Source: Palaemon carinicauda (taxonomy: Eukaryota; Arthropoda; Malacostraca; Decapoda; Palaemonidae). Taken from it: 64,000 nucleotides of DNA. The position numbers were made by a program, and so were the translations under genes. Location of the stretch: contig NC_090745.1 in the NCBI RefSeq assembly GCF_036898095.1, forward strand, positions 74,746,070-74,810,069. Direction: 5' to 3'. This document shows, piece by piece, positions 21,848 through 35,100 of this stretch. Every line of letters begins with the position of its first letter. Positions within the stretch are counted from its first letter, which is position 1. The notes under the pieces are model-generated. The model saw nothing but the letters and a program-made list of their open reading frames with translations, was not told the DNA's origin and ran no database searches.

Positions 21848-22722
21848 GAAACAGGGAGTCACATTTAGTTATCGATTGGAAATTAAAGCCAGGCTCCTTT
21901 GCTTCACAAAATAAAATTCTGGAATACTTCTAAATGTTTATTCATGTTTCTATATATATGATTTCACTGGATTCCTTTAATGCTGTCCCTAATTATTCAG
22001 GAATATTCAACAAAAGTTCATTCTCGATAATCATGTATATAAGCCTTTGAATTACATTATACTATTAATATTTTTCTTATTATTAGATACAATTTTTTAT
22101 GTTATATTCATCATTACTAATATTGCAAGCCATCATTCTCTATTCATCATTAGGAAGTCTTTCCCTTATGTCTTTTTCATATTCTTTATGGTATAACATT
22201 TGAAAGAAACGTTCTCTATCAGTGTCTGAATGTTTTGTCTCCACTCTTATTAATTCTATATTTATTGCATTCCTACTTACGTCCTAATATTTTGGGTATC
22301 AAGCTGTTTGGGACTGAACTAATGAAATACCAGTCATCAATGTACTATATATAATTTGTGAAACATATGCAAGGGTGACTGAAACAGAGCAATGATAAAT
22401 ATAAAATATAATACAGCTTTTTATCTTAATTGTTATTAAATTATTAAAATAGATAACAATCTACTTATAGAGGAATTACAAACATGCATTTAGGAGAGAG
22501 TTATATGTGAAAGAAAAATTATAATAGAAAAAAAGAAAATGATCAGCCATTGAATAATTGTTACTTTTGATCATAGGTTCCCAACTTTAAAAGATTTCCA
22601 AAATTCACTTGTTATACATTCCGTCAGTTATCGTCACACCTACCTCCAAATATGGCATGAGAGTTCATCCTATAAATAGGACTATGCTTGACTGGAGGTG
22701 TATTTGAATTTATAAATAAGCC

Positions 22723-22724
<2 letters not shown>
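21847..22724. other. AT-rich DNA, nothing recognised
   Basis: No gene, repeat family or RNA recognised. Confidence 0.5.

Positions 22725-22793
<69 letters not shown>
22725..22793. repeat. (GA)n microsatellite
   Basis: An uninterrupted (GA)n run. Confidence 0.95.
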
Positions 22794-22794
<1 letters not shown>

Positions 22795-23667
22795 ACGCTA
22801 ATAAGCTTAGGCCTTGTCCTAAGATATATAGTGTTCCGGCTGGTGAATGTTAATGACTGTTTCCTCGGTGTCTGAATAATATTCTGGATCTCTACTCCCA
22901 AGAGTATCCTTCTCGTGCTAGTGTTTGTCAACAGAATACAGCCTCCTTCGCCAAAGGCATTTCTTGAGAGGGTCGTCTCATAGGCTGCTTCAACTCATAA
23001 GGCCATTAAAATTATACTCCCCTATTGCTAAACATAATGTTTGTCTAATTTGTTAATTTGTGCAATTATGTGCTTTTGATTTAATCTTTTTCTCCATTTT
23101 TTTGTGAATGGCCATATCTCCTATAGTAGAGAATTATCGCCGAACACCATATAGTTTTAATTTCGGAATAGGAGTATTGTATATTCTTTAATTTAGGATA
23201 TTCTCGTAGTTGAAATGAGTATTGATTTAGCATTATACTTATGTTTGAAAACAAATTGTCCCACTAGAGCAGCGACATATATACACGATTGAATTCGGTC
23301 ACCGTAAACCATTAAGCCTACAGTGTTAGTTCTAAGCGAGTAATCGTAAAACATAAAAACAATTTGTTATATAATATACTTCTTTAGGCAGTATAATTAT
23401 GTATATAATTGGAAAATACTAATTTGACAACGATTTGCTTGATTAAAAAAAATGCAATCTTATATGTCATGTGACAAAAAAATCGAGGTAGCTCCAGGCG
23501 CACTGTTATCACGGTGTAACCAGACCCGGTTATAGTAGGCTATACCTGTAGCAACTTTTTTTTTAAACCTGTTATCATTTTTCCATGTCAAATTAAATCA
23601 TCTATTCATATCCTTTCTTTTTTTTACAGGCTGAGAGAAGTATAAAAGACATATAAGTGTGCTCCCC

Positions 23668-23669
<2 letters not shown>
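22794..23669. other. AT-rich DNA, nothing recognised
   Basis: No gene or repeat family recognised. Confidence 0.5.

Positions 23670-23743
<74 letters not shown>
23670..23743. repeat. (TA)n microsatellite
   Basis: An uninterrupted (TA)n run. Confidence 0.95.
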
Positions 23744-23745
<2 letters not shown>

Positions 23746-23864
23746 TTCTTTTTTGTGCTTTTTAGGGGTATGGGTCATAATTTTCATCGCTTACAAATAT
23801 AAGCGTCGATGATATTATTATTATTATCATTATTATTATTAATTTTATTATTATCAATTTAATA

Positions 23865-24065
23865 AGTTCACCAAACGTTCAGCTGGTCTCCACCAGGCAT
23901 TGGAAGAGCTGGAAGCCCCAGGCCTACATGGCTGATGACTATGAAACACGAAGTAGGAGAGGATGAATGGAGAGGTATTGAATTAAAAGCTCAAGATAGA
24001 GACTACTAGCGAAATCTAATCGAAGCCCTTTGCGCCAATAGGCGTAGGAGTTGATGTTGGTGAGG
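23865..24065 (+). pseudogene. Fragment of a second LINE, extreme C-terminus
   Basis: A readable stretch, 'MTMKHEVGEDEWRGIELKAQ' followed by 'DRDY-stop-RNLIEALCANRRR', resembles the short C-terminal tail found after RT in RTE-like and related LINEs (W..l...A.DR..WR.L..a.c..R). The stop replaces the usual Trp. It runs directly into (ATT)n. An interrupted ATT tract also lies upstream at 23,812-23,858. Family placement is tentative. Confidence 0.45.
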
Positions 24066-24104
<39 letters not shown>

Positions 24105-24435
24105 AGAGGAACTAAAAGCCCAGAGGATTCATTAGGGGAAAGTAGTCCAGTGATGAAATGATATCAGGAAATATATAAACGCCAAATAGGAAGTAATTGT
24201 AAACAAAAATATATATTTTATGATTAGTAACATCGGGGAAATATATCTGTCATATAGAATAAGAAAAAGAGATTCATGTCAACTTCTTTAATATAAAAAC
24301 ACTTAGTACAAATTTGATCTTCTTAAATTCCACCAATTATTCTACCTGATTAGCAAGTTCATTTCACAATCTGGTCAACGCTGGAATAAAACCTTTAGAA
24401 TAATGTAGTGTTTAGCCTTATGAATGATTATTTGA
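24066..24435 (-). pseudogene. Minus-strand copy of the 9.4-kb LINE family (RT C-terminus and tail)
   Basis: Read on the minus strand, 'GTTTTATTCCAGCGTTGACC' followed by 'AGATTGTGAAATGAACTTGC' corresponds to the PAVTKLWNDLP region at 9,838-9,870. The usual tail and the (ATT)n tract at 24,066-24,103 follow. It is heavily diverged and truncated at both ends. Confidence 0.65.
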
Positions 24436-24439
24436 TTTT

Positions 24440-24845
24440 GAGTTTTCTGGGATCTTGACACCCGTTGAGATAATACTGCTAGAGAGTTATTTGGTCCTTC
24501 TACTGGCCTTACAATACTATATTGGAAACATCTCTCTGGTTACGGCTTGTTTTGTCATTCCCTAAACATATACATAATAGTCTCGCTTATTTTTCACACA
24601 TTATCCTGTGTCTTCATACACTTGACAACACTGAGATAACCAGTCTTCACTTTAGTAATGCAATATAACAGTTCAGATGCTAGTTTCGTCTTGGTAAGCG
24701 TAGAAGAGACTCTTAGATATGGTAAACAGCTATTCTAGTTCTCTAGACTTGGTTAGTGCCATAACCTCTCTACTATGGTCTTCTACTGACTTAGGTTAGA
24801 GTTCTCTTGCTTGAGGGTACACCTGGGTACACTATTATATCTTTG
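24440..24845 (+). repeat. Dispersed decapod-type repeat, copy 1
   Basis: It aligns with 53,765-54,125. Shared landmarks include 'TTAGAGTTCTCTTGCTT', 'GGTAAAC' or 'GGTAAGC' followed by a CT-rich stretch, 'CATACA..TGACAAC' and 'ACTATT..ATC'. There is no coding potential. I recognise it as a common noncoding repeat of decapod genomes that often sits near the LINE tail seen at 9-10 kb. Confidence 0.6.
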
Positions 24846-25174
24846 TTTTTTCCTTTTCTCTTTTTTTCTTTTTTTTATTGTGTTTTTGCAGGCTCAACAG
24901 GAAGGCCGTAGATACCGGGTGGTTCATCAAGAGGTTGTTTTTTCCTTATCTGTTTCCTTATCCTTTCTTAACGATCCTTACTGTCCTCCCTTCAGTTGAA
25001 GAGGCTATCCTCAAGGGGGTATTTAGCCTTGCATGGTATATCAGCCACGCCATGTTGACCTGTTGTTCCGACGACTTATCTATAGTCTATGGATTTTATT
25101 AATTAATTTATTAATATTTATGTACATATTTTTTTCTTTGGTTATCATTATGGTTAATTTAGTTTTTAATTATA
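24846..25174. other. No recognised feature
   Basis: Pyrimidine-rich then AT-rich DNA; short frames without recognisable domain. Confidence 0.45.
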
Positions 25175-25745
25175 ATGAATCTTTTTATTGGCATTAATTC
25201 TTACCCTCTCTGTGACATTGAGCGAGATCCAAGACAAGTACGTCTTATACTTAATCAGTGTCGTACACTGTATTGTAATTATCGTGGTCTGCATGCAAAT
25301 ATTCGAGACCATACAGGTGCGTCCAGATCGGGGATATTATATAGTGCTCAGAAAATTTAGTTCCTAATATAAGGCACTCATCTGGCCTCCATATAACTGG
25401 TTTTAAGAATCCAATAACTTTGAAACGGGATGAAATTTCTATGACAAGGGAAAGGGTGGTATATATTAGGTCTGCGTACCCTGCATACCACAAGTCCTGC
25501 TATAAATTTAGATGTCATGAGAATATGGTAATAAGAGTTTTTGGCAGGCGTAAAAACTTCTATTTGTGTTCGATTTAAAGGAATCCAGATATTGATGTCT
25601 CTATCTTCAACTGTCTTCTTACCATCATGGCTAAGATACAGGAAGGTAATAGAAAGGTCTCTTTTATTCTTTGTTGGTGATTTTAATGCCCATCACAAGG
25701 AATAGTTAAATTCTGTTTCTTCTACTGAACGATAAGATTAGCAAC
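25175..25745 (+). pseudogene. LINE endonuclease fragment (jockey-like ORF2 N-terminus)
   Basis: 'NQCRTLYCNYRGLHANIRDH' matches the start of the AP-endonuclease domain of jockey-type LINEs, where N-x-RG-L is conserved. Further pieces in shifting frames resemble later parts of the domain: 'FYLCSIYRNPDIDVSIFNCL' and 'KVSFIFVGDFNAHHKE', the GDFNaHh motif that carries catalytic Asp and Asn. RT is absent. At least three frame changes and several stops make it a dead fragment. It may belong to the same LINE family as the RT tails at 9.4 and 62.3 kb. Confidence 0.7.
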
Positions 25746-25965
25746 CAGCTTGAGAACATTTGTAGAATAATACAAGAGCACAAAAGTGCTACTTAATCGG
25801 GAAAAGCCAATTTTAATACAACATTCCTTTCATAAGAAAAAAAGCAGTAAATTTATTCTAACCTATAATTATACAACCATTCTTTATTAAGAGTAACTTC
25901 ATTATTGTATACTTAATCATTACTCCGCATATAAAAACAAATATGTAACTACAAACAAACGACAA

Positions 25966-26303
<338 letters not shown>

Positions 26304-26634
26304 GTATATCAAACAAAAAACAATGCGTTTTCTTATCAAGATAAGTACAAAAGCCTCGTTCATATTACTTCATGGTTGGTGTTTCACCAGTTTTCATCTG
26401 GGAGGTGCCTAGTTCGGATTGTTGATATTGGGATATTTTCATCTGGGTGCTGGCCAGTGCGGATTGTTCATGTTGAGGGATTTTCATGTGGGTGCTGGCC
26501 AGTGCGGATTGTTCATGTTGAGAGATTTTCATGTGGGTGCTGGCCAGTGCAGATTGTTGAAACTGGGAGATATTCATCTGGGTGCTGGCCAGTGCAGATT
26601 GTTGAAATTGGGAGATTTTCATCTGGGTGCTGGA

Positions 26635-29600
26635 GAGTGCGGATTGTTGATGTTGGGAGATTTTCATCTGGGTGCTGGCCAGTGCGGATTGTTCATGTTG
26701 AGAGATTTTCATCTGGGTGCTGGCCAGTGCAGATTGTTGAAATTGGGATATTTTCATCTGGGTGCTGGCCAGTGTGGATTGTTGATGTTGGGGGATTTTC
26801 AACTGGGTGCGGGCCAGTGTGGATTGGTGATGTTGGGATATTTCACCTGGGTGCTAGCCAGTGTGGATTGGTGATGTTGGTAGATTTTCACCTGGGTACT
26901 GACCAGTGCAGATTGATGATATTGGGAGAATTTCACCTAGGTGCTAGACAGTGGAACTTGGTGATGTTGGGATATACCTATCTGGGTGCTGGCCAGTGCA
27001 GATTGGTGATGTTAGGAGATCTACATCTGTGGTCTGACCGGTGCAGATTGTTAAAATTGGGGGATTTTCACCTGGGTAGTGACCAGTGCGGATTATTGAT
27101 ATTGGGAGATTTTTAAATGGGTGCTGGTCAGTGTGGATTGGTGATGTTGGGAGATATTCATCTGGGGGCTGGCCAGTGTGGATTGGTGATGTTGGGAGAT
27201 TTAAATCGAAGTGCTGACCAGTGCATATTGTTCATGTTGGGAGATTTTCACCTGGGTGCTGGCCAATGTGGATTGTTGATGTTGGGAAATATTGGACAGT
27301 GTGGATTAGTGATGTTGGGAGATTGGCACCGGGGGGCTGACCAGTGCTGATTGTTTATGTTGGGAGATTTTCACCTGGGTGCTAGCCAGTGCGGATTGGT
27401 TGTTTGGATATATCCTTCTGGGTACTGGCCATTATGGATTGGTGATTTTGTAAGGTTTACATCTAAGTGCTAACATGTTGGGAGATTTTCACCTGGGTAC
27501 TGATCAGTGCGGATTGTTGATGTTGGAAGATTTTCACCTGGGTGCTAGCCAGTGTGGATTGGTGATGTTGGGAGATATTCATCTGGGTGCTGGCCAGTGT
27601 GGATTCGTGATGCTGGGAGATTTATATAGGAGTGCTGACCAGTGCATATTGTTGATGTTGGTGGAGTTTCACCTGGGTACTGGCAAGTGTGAAATGGTGA
27701 TGTTAGGAGATATTTATCTGGGTACTGGCTACTGCGGATTGGTGATGTTAGGAGATTGTCATCTGGGGGCTGACCAGTGCAGATTGTTGATGTTGGTAAA
27801 TTTTCAACTGGGTGCTGACCAGGGCAGATTGGTGGTGTTTGGAGGTATTTATCTGGGTTCTGAGCATCAGTATGGATTGGTGATGTTGGTAGATTTTTCA
27901 TCTGGGTGCTTACTAGTGAGGATTGTTGATGGTGGGAGATTTACATCTGGGTGCTGACCAGTGAGTATTGTTGATGTTGGGTGATTTTCTATAAGGTGCT
28001 AGCCAGTGTGGATTGGTGATGTTGGGAGATATTCATCTGGATGGTAGACATTTTGGATTAGTGATGTTGGGAGATTTACAACTGGGTGCTGACCAGTGCA
28101 GATTGTTGATGTTGGTAAATTTTCAACTGGGTGCTGACCAGGGCAGATTGGTGGTGTTTGGAGGTATTCATCTGGGTTCTGAGTGCCAGTGTGGGTTGGT
28201 GATGTTGGGGGATTTTCAGCTTGGTGCTGGCCAGTGCGGATTGGTGATGTTGGGAAATATTCATCTTGGTGCTAGCCAGTGCAGATTGGTGACATTGGGA
28301 GACTTTCCTCTGGATGATGACCAGTGCGCATTGTTAATGTTGGGAGATTTTCACATGGGTCGTGGCCAGTGCTGATCAGTGATGATAAGAGATATTCATC
28401 TGGGAGCTGCGCAGTGTGGATTTGTGAAGTTGGGATATTCTCATTTTCGTGCTGACCAGTGAGAATTGTTGAAGTTGGAATATTTTCACCTGGTACCTTG
28501 TCAGTACGTATTGTCAATGTTGGGAAATTTGCATCTGGGTGCTGGCCAGTGAAGATTTGTGATATTGTGGGATATTCACCTGGGTGATGACCAGTGTGGA
28601 TTGTTGATTTTGTGAGATTCTCACCTGGGTGCTGGCCAGTGCAGATTGGTTATATTGGGAGATATTCAACTTGGTGCTGCCAGTGCAGATTGGTGATGGT
28701 GGGAGATTTTCATCCTAGTGCTTACCAGTGTAGATTGTTGATGTTTGGAGATTTTATACTGGGTGCTGGCCAATGCAGATTGGTGATGTTGGGAGATATT
28801 CATATGGGTGCTAGCCAGTGCAGATTTGTGATGTTGGGAGATTTTATACTGGGTGCTGTCCGATGCGGATTGGTGATGTGGAAAGATTTCCATATGGGTG
28901 CTGACAAGTGAGAATTTTTTATGTTGGGAGATTTTTACCTGGGTGCTGGCCAGTGTTGATTGGTGATGTTGGGAGATATTAATCAGAGTGCTAGCCAGTG
29001 CAGATTGGTGATGTTAAGAGATTTTCATCTGGGTGCTGACCAGTGCAGATTGTTGATGTGAGATTTTTACTTAGTTGCTGGCCTGTGCGGGTTAGTGATG
29101 TTGGGAGATATTCATCTAGGTGCTTGCCAGTACAGATTGGTGATGTAGGGAGATTTTCACCTGGGTGCTGACCAGTGCGGATTGGTAATGTTAAGAGATA
29201 TTCATGTGGGTGCTGGCCAGTGTGGATTGGAGGTGTTGAGAGATTTATATCTGACGGCTGACCAGTGCATGTTGTTGATGTTGCGGGATTTTCACCTGGG
29301 CACTGACCAGTGCGGTTTGTTGATGTTGTGATATTTTCAACTGGGTGCTGGTCAGAGTGGATTGGTGATATTGGGAGATATTCATCTGTGTGCTGACCAG
29401 TATGAATTGGTGATGGGAGATTTACATCTGGATGCTGACCAGCGCAGATTATTGATGTTGGGAGATGTTCACCTGGGTGCTGGCCAGTGTGGATTGGTGA
29501 TGTTGAGAGATTTACATCTGGGTGCTGACCACTACTGATTGTTTATGTTGAGAGATTTTCATCTGGGTACTGACCAGTGCTGATTGTTGATGTTGGAAGC

Positions 29601-32192
29601 CAGTTTGGATTAGTGATGTTCGGAGATATTCATTTGGGTGCTGACTAGTGTGGATTGGTGATTCTGGGAGATTTACATCGGAGTGATGACCAGTGCATAT
29701 TGTTGATGTTGTGGGATTTTCACCTGGGTGTTAGGAAGTGTGGAATGGTGATGCTGGGAGATATTCATCTGGGTACTAGCTAGTGCGGATTGGTGATGTT
29801 GGGATATTTTCATCTGGGAGCTGACCAGTGCAGATTGTTTATGTGAAATTTTCAACTGGGTGCTGGCCAGTGCAGATTGTTGGTGTTGGGAGATATTCAT
29901 CTGTGTTCTCCGCGCTAGGGTGAATTGGTGATGCTGGGAGATTTTAACCTGGGTGCTGGCCAGTGTGGATTGGTGATGTTGGGAGATTTTAACCAGGGTA
30001 CTGATCGGTGCAGTTTATGATATTGGGAAAATTTTCCCCTTGGTGCAGGCCAGTGCGAATTGGTGATGTTGGGAGATATTTTTCTGGGTGCTGGCCAGTG
30101 CGGATTGGTGATATTGGGAGATTTACATCTAGGAGCTGACCAGTGCAGATTGTTGATGTTGGGTGATTTTCACCTATTTCTGACCAGTACGGATTGTTGA
30201 TGTTGGGAGATTTTCAACTTGGTGCTGGTCAGTGTGGATTGCTGATGTTGGGAGATATTCATCTGGGTGCTGGCCAGTGTGGATTGGTGATGCTGGGAGA
30301 TTCACATCTGGGTGCTGACCAGTGAGTATTGTTGATGTTGGGTGATTTTCTCCAAGGTGATAGCCAGTGTGGATTGGTGATGTTGGAAGATATTAATTTG
30401 GATGGTAGACATTGTGGATTATTGATGTTGGGAGATTTACAACTGGGTGCTGACCAGTGCTGATTGTTTATGTTGGGAGTTTTTCACCTGGGTGCTAGCC
30501 AGTGCGGATTGGTGATGTTGGGATATATTATTCTGAGTGCTAGCCAGTATGGATTGATGATGTTGGGAGATTTTCATCTGAGTGCTGACCAGTGCAGATT
30601 GTTGATGTTGGGAGATTTTCACCTGGGTACTGACCAGTGCTGATTGTCGATGTTGGAAAATTTTCACCTGGGAGCTAGCCAGTGTGGATCTCTGATGTTG
30701 GGAGATATTCATCTCATCTTGGACCTGGCCACTGTGGATTTGTGATGCTGGGAGATTTACATCGGAGTGCTGACCAGTGCATATTGTTGATGTTGGGGGA
30801 TTTGCACCTGGGTGCTAGCAAGTGTGGAATGATGATGTTGGGAGATATTCATTAGGGTACTTGGTATTGCGGATTGGTATTGTTGGGAGATATTCATCTG
30901 GGTGCTTGCCAGTGCCGATTGGTGATGTTGGGAGATTTTCCCCTGGGTGTTGGCCAGTGCGGATCGGTAATGTTAGGCGATATTCATATGGGTGTTATCC
31001 ATTGTGGATTGGTGATGTAGAGATATTTCCACCTGGGTTTTGACCAGTGAGGATATCTATTTTAGGAGATTTTCAACTGGGTGCTGGTCAGTGTGGATTG
31101 GTGATGGGAGATATTCATCTGGGTGCTGGCCAGTGTGGATTGGTGATGTTGAGAGATTTACATCTGGGTGCTGACCAGTACAGATTGTTGACTTTGGGAG
31201 ATTTTCACCTGTGTGCTGGCCAGTGTGGATTGGTGATGTTGGGAGATTAGATCTGGATGCTGGACAGTGTAGATTGGTGATGTTGGGAGATTTATTTTTG
31301 CGTGCTGACCAGTGCTGATTGCTTATGTTGGGAGATTTTCACCTAGGTGCTAGCCAGTGCAGATTGGTGATGTTGGGATATATTCATCTGGGTGCTGGCC
31401 AGTATGGATTGGTGTTGTTGGGAGATTTACATCTGAGTGTTGACCAGTGCAGATTGTTGATGTTGTGAGATTTTCACCTGGGAACTAACCAGAGCTGATT
31501 TTTGATGTTGGAAGATTTGCACCTGGGTGCTAGCCAGTGTGGATTGGTGATGTTGTGAGATATTCATCTGGGTGCTGGCCAGTGTGGATTCATGATGCTG
31601 GAAGATTTACATCGGAGTGCTGACCAGTGCATATTGTTGATGTTGGGGAATTTTCACCTGGGTGCTGCCAAGTGTGCAATTGTGAAGTTGGGAGATATTC
31701 ATCTGGGTACTGGCTAGTGAGGATTTGTGATGTTGGGAGATTCTCATCTGGGGGCTGACCAGTGCAGATTGTTGATGTTGGGAAATTTTCAACTGGGTGC
31801 TGGCCAGTGCATTTTTGTGGTGTTTTGAGATATTATTCTGGGTTCTGAGCACCAGTGTTGATTGGTGATGTTGGGAGATTTTCTTCTTGTTGATGGTGGT
31901 GGGTTTTCAACTGGGTGCTGCCCAGTGCATATTAGTGATGTTTGGAGATTTTCACCTTTGTGTTGGCCAGTGTGGATTGGTGAGGTTGGGAGATTTTCAT
32001 CTGGGTATTGATCGGTGCAGATTGATGATATTGGGAGATTTTCACTAAGGTGCTGGCCAGTGCAAATTGGTGATGTTGGGAGATATTTATCTGGGTGCTG
32101 GCCAGTGGGGATTGGTGATGTTGGGAGATATATATCTGGGAGCTTACCAGTGCTGATTGGTGATGTTGGATGATTTTCACCTGGGTACTGAC
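26635..32192. repeat. Higher-order satellite repeat, copy 1 (5,558 bp)
   Basis: Every internal landmark recurs at exactly +5,558 bp (for example 27,117 to 32,675, and 29,673 to 35,231). It differs from copies 2 and 3 at scattered positions, such as GACCAGTGC at 28,091 where the others have GAAACGTGC. Confidence 0.9.
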
Positions 32193-35100
32193 CAATGCGG
32201 ATTGTTGATGTTGGGAGATTTTCATCTGGATGGTGGCCAGTGCGGATTGTTCATGTTGAGAGATTTTCATCTGGGTGCTGGCCAGTGCAGATTGTTGAAA
32301 TCGGGATATTTTCATATGGGTGCTGGCCAGTGTGGATTGTTGATGTTGGGGGATTTTCAACTGGGTGCTGGCCAGTGTGGATTGGTGATGTTGGGATATT
32401 TCACCTGGGTGCTAGCCAGTGTGGATTGGTGATGTTGGTAGATTTTCACCTGGGTACTGACCAGTGCAGATTGATGATATTGGGAGAATTTCACCTAGGT
32501 GCTAGACAGTGGAACTTGGTGATGTTGGGATATACCTATCTGGGTGCTGGCCAGTGCAGATTGGTGATGTTAGGAGATCTACATCTGTGGTCTGACCAGT
32601 GCAGATTGTTGATATTGGGGGATTTTCACCTGGGTAGTGACCAGTGCGGATTATTGATATTGGGAGATTTTTAAATGGGTGCTGGTCAGTGTGGATTGGT
32701 GATGTTGGGAGATATTCATCTGGGGGCTGGCCAGTGTGGATTGGTGATGTTGGGAGATTTAAATCGAAGTGCTGACCAATGCAGATTGTTCATGTTGGGA
32801 GATTTTCACCTGGGTGCTGGCCAATGTGGATTGTTGATGTTGGGAAATATTAGACAGTGTGGATTAGTGATGTTGGGAGATTGGCACCGGGGGGCTGACC
32901 AGTGCTGATTGTTTATGTTGGGAGATTTTCACCTGGGTGCTAGCCAGTGCGGATTGGTTGTTTGGATATATCCTTCTGGGTACTGGCCATTATGGATTGG
33001 TGATTTTGTAAGGTTTACATCTAAGTGCTAACATGTTGGGAGATTTTCACCTGGGTACTGATCAGTGCGGATTGTTGATGTTGGAAGATTTTCACCTGGG
33101 TGCTAGCCAGTGTGGATTGGTGATGTTGGGAGATATTCATCTGGGTGCTGGCCAGTGTGGATTCGTGATGCTGGGAGATTTATATAGGAGTGCTGACCAG
33201 TGCATATTGTTGATGTTGGTGGAGTTCCACCTGGGTACTGGCAAGTTTGAAATGGTGATGTTAGGAGATATTTATCTGGGTACTGGCTACTGCGGATTGG
33301 TGATGTTAGGAGATTGTCATCTGGGGGCTGACCAGTGCAGATTGTTGATGTTGGTAAATTTTCAACTGGGTGCTGACCAGGGCAGATTGGTGGTGTTTGG
33401 AGGTATTCATCTGGGTTCTGAGCATCAGTATGGATTGGTGATGTTGGTAGATTTTTCATCTGGGTGCTTACTAGTGAGGATTGTTGATGGTGGGAGATTT
33501 ACATCTGGGTGCTGACCAGTGAGTATTGTTGATGTTGGGTGATTTTCTCCAAGGTGCTAGCCAGTGTGGATTGGTGATGTTGGGAGATATTCATCTGGAT
33601 GGTAGACATTTTGGATTAGTGATGTTGGGAGATTTACAACTGGGTGCTGAAACGTGCAGATTGTTGATGTTGGTAAATTTTCAACTGGGTGCTGACCAGG
33701 GCAGATTGGTGGTGTTTGGAGGTATTCATCTGGGTTCTGAGTGCCAGTGTGGGTTGGTGATGTTGGGGGATTTTCAGCTTGGTGCTGGCCAGTGCGGATT
33801 GGTGATGTTGGGAAATATTCATCTTGGTGCTAGCCAGTGTAGATTGGTGACATTGGGAGACTTTCCTCTGGATGATGACCAGTGCGCATTGTTAATGTTG
33901 GGAGATTTTCACATGGGTCGTGGCCAGTGCTGATCAGTGATGATAAGAGATATTCATCTGGGAGCTGCGCAGTGTGGATTTGTGAAGTTGGGATATTCTC
34001 ATTTTCGTGCTGACCAGTGAGAATTGTTGAAGTTGGAATATTTTCACCTGGTACCTTGTCAGTACGTATTGGCAATGTTGGGAAATTTGCATCTGGGTGC
34101 TGGCCAGTGAAGATTTGTGATATTGTGGGATATTCACCTGGGTGATGACCAGTGTGGATTGTTGATTTTGTGAGATTCTCACCTGGGTGCTGGCCAGTGC
34201 AGATTGGTTATATTGGGAGATATTCAACTTGGTGCTGCCAGTGCAGATTGGTGATGGTGGGAGATTTTCATCCTAGTGCTTACCAGTGTAGATTGTTGAT
34301 GTTTGGAGATTTTATACTGGGTGCTGGCCAATGCAGATTGGTGATGTTGGGAGATATTCATATGGGTGCTAGCCAGTGTAGATTTGTGATGTTGGGAGAT
34401 TTTATACTGGGTGCTGTCCGATGCGGATTGGTGATGTGGAAAGATTTCCATATGGGTGCTGACAAGTGAGAATTTTTTATGTTGGGAGATTTTTACCTGG
34501 GTGCTGGCCAGTGTTGATTGGTGATGTTGGGAGATATTAATCAGAGTGCTAGCCAGTGCAGATTGGTGATGTTAAGAGATTTTCATCTGGGTGCTGACCA
34601 GTGCAGATTGTTGATGTGAGATTTTTACTTAGTTGCTGGCCTGTGCGGGTTAGTGATGTTGTGAGATATTCATATAGGTGCTTGCCAGTACAGATTGGTG
34701 ATGTAGGGAGATTTTCACCTGGGTGCTGACCAGTGCGGATTGGTAATGTTAAGAGATATTCATGTGGGTGCTGGCCAGTGTGGATTGGAGGTGTTGAGTG
34801 ATTTATATCTGACGGCTGACCAGTGCATGTTGTTGATGTTGCGGGATTTTCACCTGGGCACTGACCAGTGCGGTTTGTTGATGTTGTGATATTTTCAACT
34901 GGGTGCTGGTCAGAGTGGATTGGTGATATTGGGAGATATTTATCTGTGTGCTGACCAGTGTGAATTGGTGATGGGAGATTTACATCTGGATGCTGACCAG
35001 TGCAGATTATTGATGTTGGGAGATGTTCACCTGGGTGCTGGCCAGTGTGGATTGGTGATGTTGAGAGATTTACATCTGGGTGCTGACCACTACTGATTGT

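Noticed and set aside
21733..22931. Ser/Leu- or Arg/Glu-repeat frames over (CT)n and (GA)n
   Set aside because: Microsatellite translation, same in many places.
26376..27116. 246-codon frame over the satellite as a real protein
   Set aside because: Frames shift between units and between higher-order copies (5,558 is not divisible by 3); all six frames show similar periodic peptides.
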